From: WLWS01 sp964639535
GTDB taxonomy: Bacteria > Pseudomonadota > Gammaproteobacteria > Eutrophobiales > Eutrophobiaceae
Length of the DNA: 6,664 nucleotides
Direction: 5' to 3'
Assembly: GCA_964639535.1 (NCBI GenBank)
Contig: CAZXDV010000176.1
Span: 1-6,664, forward strand
Shown: positions 5,008 to 6,664 of the stretch, one piece after another
Position numbering within the stretch: the first letter of the stretch is position 1
Layout of the letters: each line of letters opens with the position of its first letter
The notes under the pieces: model-generated
Told to the model about the DNA's origin: nothing
What the model saw: only the letters and a program-made list of their open reading frames with translations
Database searches by the model: none
Translations under genes and position numbers: made by a program

Positions 5008-6664
5008 ATGAAAGTTCTCCAGGTCGCACTCCCTGTTCCACTACGCCGCAGCTTTGACTACAGGGCGGATGATGTTTCCAGCAGCCAGGCGAAGCCAGGT
5101 TGCAGGGTACTCGTGCCCTTTGGCAAGCAGAAGAAAAAGACCGGCGTGATCATCGGTGCATCTACCTCCAGCAGCGTGCCGCGGGACAGGCTAAAAAGTA
5201 TTACCTCAATCATCGATGAAGAGCCGGTTTTGTCGGCGGAAGACCTGAGACTCCTGCACTGGTGCGCGGACTACTATCATCACCCCCTTGGCGAAGTTAT
5301 TTTCAATGCATTGCCGGTAGCCCTGAGAAACGCCGCCTCTGCAAGTGAAAAACTCTCCTGGGGCTGGGTGTTGACGGATGCAGGACGGACTGTCGCCGTC
5401 GAGGAATTAGACCGGGCACCAAAGCAAAGAAGCGTCGTCGAGTTACTCAGGCAGCAACAGCGCCCCGTGCCCGGCCCTGGCATCGAAGACCAGGTACCCG
5501 GTTCGCGCAATCCATTGCTGGCGCTTGAGAAAAAGGGCCTTGTGGAGCGATGCGACATTGCGCGGGAAATAACGCCGAGTAAAGGCAACAGCAAGGACAT
5601 CGTGTTAAACAGCGAGCAGGATGATGCGAGAAAAACCATCCTGGCATCCGCCGACAGCGACGATGTATTTCTGCTTGATGGCATCACCGGCAGCGGCAAA
5701 ACGGAAGTCTACATCAGCGTAATCCGGGAAGTCGTTGAGTCCGGTAAACAGGTACTGGTTCTTTCACCTGAAATCGGCCTGACGCCACAGCTGGTAGAAC
5801 GCATTCGCTCCCAGACCACCGCGACCCTTTGCGTGCTGCACTCCGGCCTGAATGATTCCGAGCGCCTGCAGGCCTGGCATGATGCAAGGACAGGTCGAGC
5901 GAACATTATTATCGGTACCCGCTCGGCCATATGGACGCCGGTAGCAAGGCTGGGCCTGGTGGTGGTGGATGAAGAACATGACCTTTCCTACAAGCAACAG
6001 GATGGGCTTAAGTACTCGGCGCGGGATCTCGCGATTATTCGAGCGAAGTTTGCCGGCTGCCCGGTAATCCTCGGTTCCGCCACGCCGTCCCTTGAAAGCC
6101 TGCATAACTGCAACATGGAAAAGTACCGGCGTCTTGAACTGAGGAGTCGCGCCGGTAAAACCGCCCAGCCCGCGGTGAGCATCATCGATCTTAGGAACCT
6201 TGTGCTCGAGGGCGCACTGTCGAGACCGCTAATCAACGCCATCGATACCGAGCTCAAGGCTGGCCGGCAGGCCATGCTTTTTCTTAACCGCCGTGGCTAC
6301 GCACCGGCACTGATGTGTCATCACTGTGCCTGGCTGGCACGTTGTGAACGTTGCGACAGGAACATGACCTACCACAAGTCAGCCAGTCGCCTGTCATGCC
6401 ATCACTGCCAGGGCACGAGCCAGGTTATCCACGAATGCCCTGAATGTGGTCACGACGAGCTGGTAGAAGTCGGCCATGGCACGGAACGGATTGAAGAGAC
6501 ACTGGAACGAGTTTTTCCCAACGCGCGCATAGCACGGGTCGACCGTGATTCAACCCGCCGCAAGGGGGCCATGACTTCCGTGCTTGAAGAAATAAAGAAT
6601 GGCGAGATAGACATCCTCGTGGGAACGCAGATGCTGGCAAAAGGGCATCACTTTCCGAGGCTGG
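5008..6664 (+). CDS. priA: PriA, primosomal replication-restart helicase (3' end cut by window)
   Basis: PriA is a superfamily 2, 3'-to-5' DNA helicase. It recognises stalled or repaired forks and starts reloading of the replicative helicase DnaB through PriB/DnaT or PriC. The window holds 552 residues with no stop; E. coli PriA has 732, so about 180 are missing. The N-terminus MKVLQVALPVPLRRSFDY is the typical start of the 3'-DNA-binding domain (about 1-105), followed by a winged-helix region (about 110-200). The helicase core shows Walker A GITGSGKT (225-232), DEEHDLSYKQ (321-330), GSATPS (356-361), FLNRRGYAP (425-433) and GTQMLAKGHHFP (539-550). The zinc-binding insert keeps all eight cysteines in CxxC pairs (437/440, 446/449, 464/467, 477/480). 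All visible motifs are intact. The ATG matches the family start but has no ribosome site. The gene lies 18 bases after the nucleotidyltransferase-like gene, in the same frame, suggesting cotranscription. Confidence 0.97.
   Translation, partial: MKVLQVALPVPLRRSFDYRADDVSSSQAKPGCRVLVPFGKQKKKTGVIIGASTSSSVPRDRLKSITSIIDEEPVLSAEDLRLLHWCADYYHHPLGEVIFNALPVALRNAASASEKLSWGWVLTDAGRTVAVEELDRAPKQRSVVELLRQQQRPVPGPGIEDQVPGSRNPLLALEKKGLVERCDIAREITPSKGNSKDIVLNSEQDDARKTILASADSDDVFLLDGITGSGKTEVYISVIREVVESGKQVLVLSPEIGLTPQLVERIRSQTTATLCVLHSGLNDSERLQAWHDARTGRANIIIGTRSAIWTPVARLGLVVVDEEHDLSYKQQDGLKYSARDLAIIRAKFAGCPVILGSATPSLESLHNCNMEKYRRLELRSRAGKTAQPAVSIIDLRNLVLEGALSRPLINAIDTELKAGRQAMLFLNRRGYAPALMCHHCAWLARCERCDRNMTYHKSASRLSCHHCQGTSQVIHECPECGHDELVEVGHGTERIEETLERVFPNARIARVDRDSTRRKGAMTSVLEEIKNGEIDILVGTQMLAKGHHFPRL

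Noticed and set aside
5280..6275. Several minus-strand open frames of 66-139 residues inside priA.
   Set aside because: The plus-strand frame encodes uninterrupted PriA motifs through this whole stretch; the minus-strand frames are shadows.
1..6664. Search by eye for CRISPR arrays, insertion sequence ends, attachment sites, tRNA genes and defence genes.
   Set aside because: No regularly spaced repeats, transposase motifs, tRNA-like cloverleaf or defence-related domains were seen; all sizeable coding regions belong to housekeeping or pilus families or to the one unassigned protein.

Overview
The window looks like an ordinary chromosomal segment of a gammaproteobacterium with type IV pili. It carries the junction between the pilMNOPQ operon and the gene for penicillin-binding protein 1A. 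This pairing is conserved from Pseudomonas (ponA-pilMNOPQ) to Escherichia coli (mrcA-hofMNOPQ). G+C is moderate by eye, and coding sequence is dense and even. I see no sign of mobile elements, phage genes, tRNA or rRNA genes, or CRISPR arrays. The genus cannot be read from the window; a free-living, possibly uncultivated gammaproteobacterium would fit.

Layout, left to right. Positions 1-563 (minus strand) hold pilN, complete at its start but running off the left edge. Positions 563-1624 (minus) hold pilM, which starts with TTG and overlaps pilN by one base. Positions 1625-1813 are an AT-rich divergent intergenic region with short direct repeats. Positions 1814-4270 (plus) hold a complete class A penicillin-binding protein 1A gene, followed by a small hairpin in a 101-base gap. 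Positions 4372-4989 (plus) hold a 205-residue protein that resembles a poorly characterised nucleotidyltransferase-like family of beta- and gammaproteobacteria. Positions 5008-6664 (plus) hold the first 552 residues of the primosomal helicase PriA, cut by the right edge.

How the genes relate. PilM is an actin-like cytoplasmic protein that binds the N-terminal INLLPW peptide of PilN. Together they form the inner-membrane part of the type IV pilus alignment complex. PBP1A polymerises and cross-links peptidoglycan in the periplasm. The divergent promoter region separates these two envelope-related units. PriA restarts stalled replication forks and is probably cotranscribed with the small nucleotidyltransferase-like gene, which lies 18 bases upstream in the same reading frame.

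I found no convincing new biological system. The points most worth a second look are the unassigned protein between PBP1A and PriA, whose possible active-site loop lacks the usual acidic pair; the absence of a Shine-Dalgarno sequence before all three rightward genes, in contrast to the good ones before pilM and pilN; the repeats in the divergent promoter region; and a long acidic insert in the transpeptidase domain of PBP1A.
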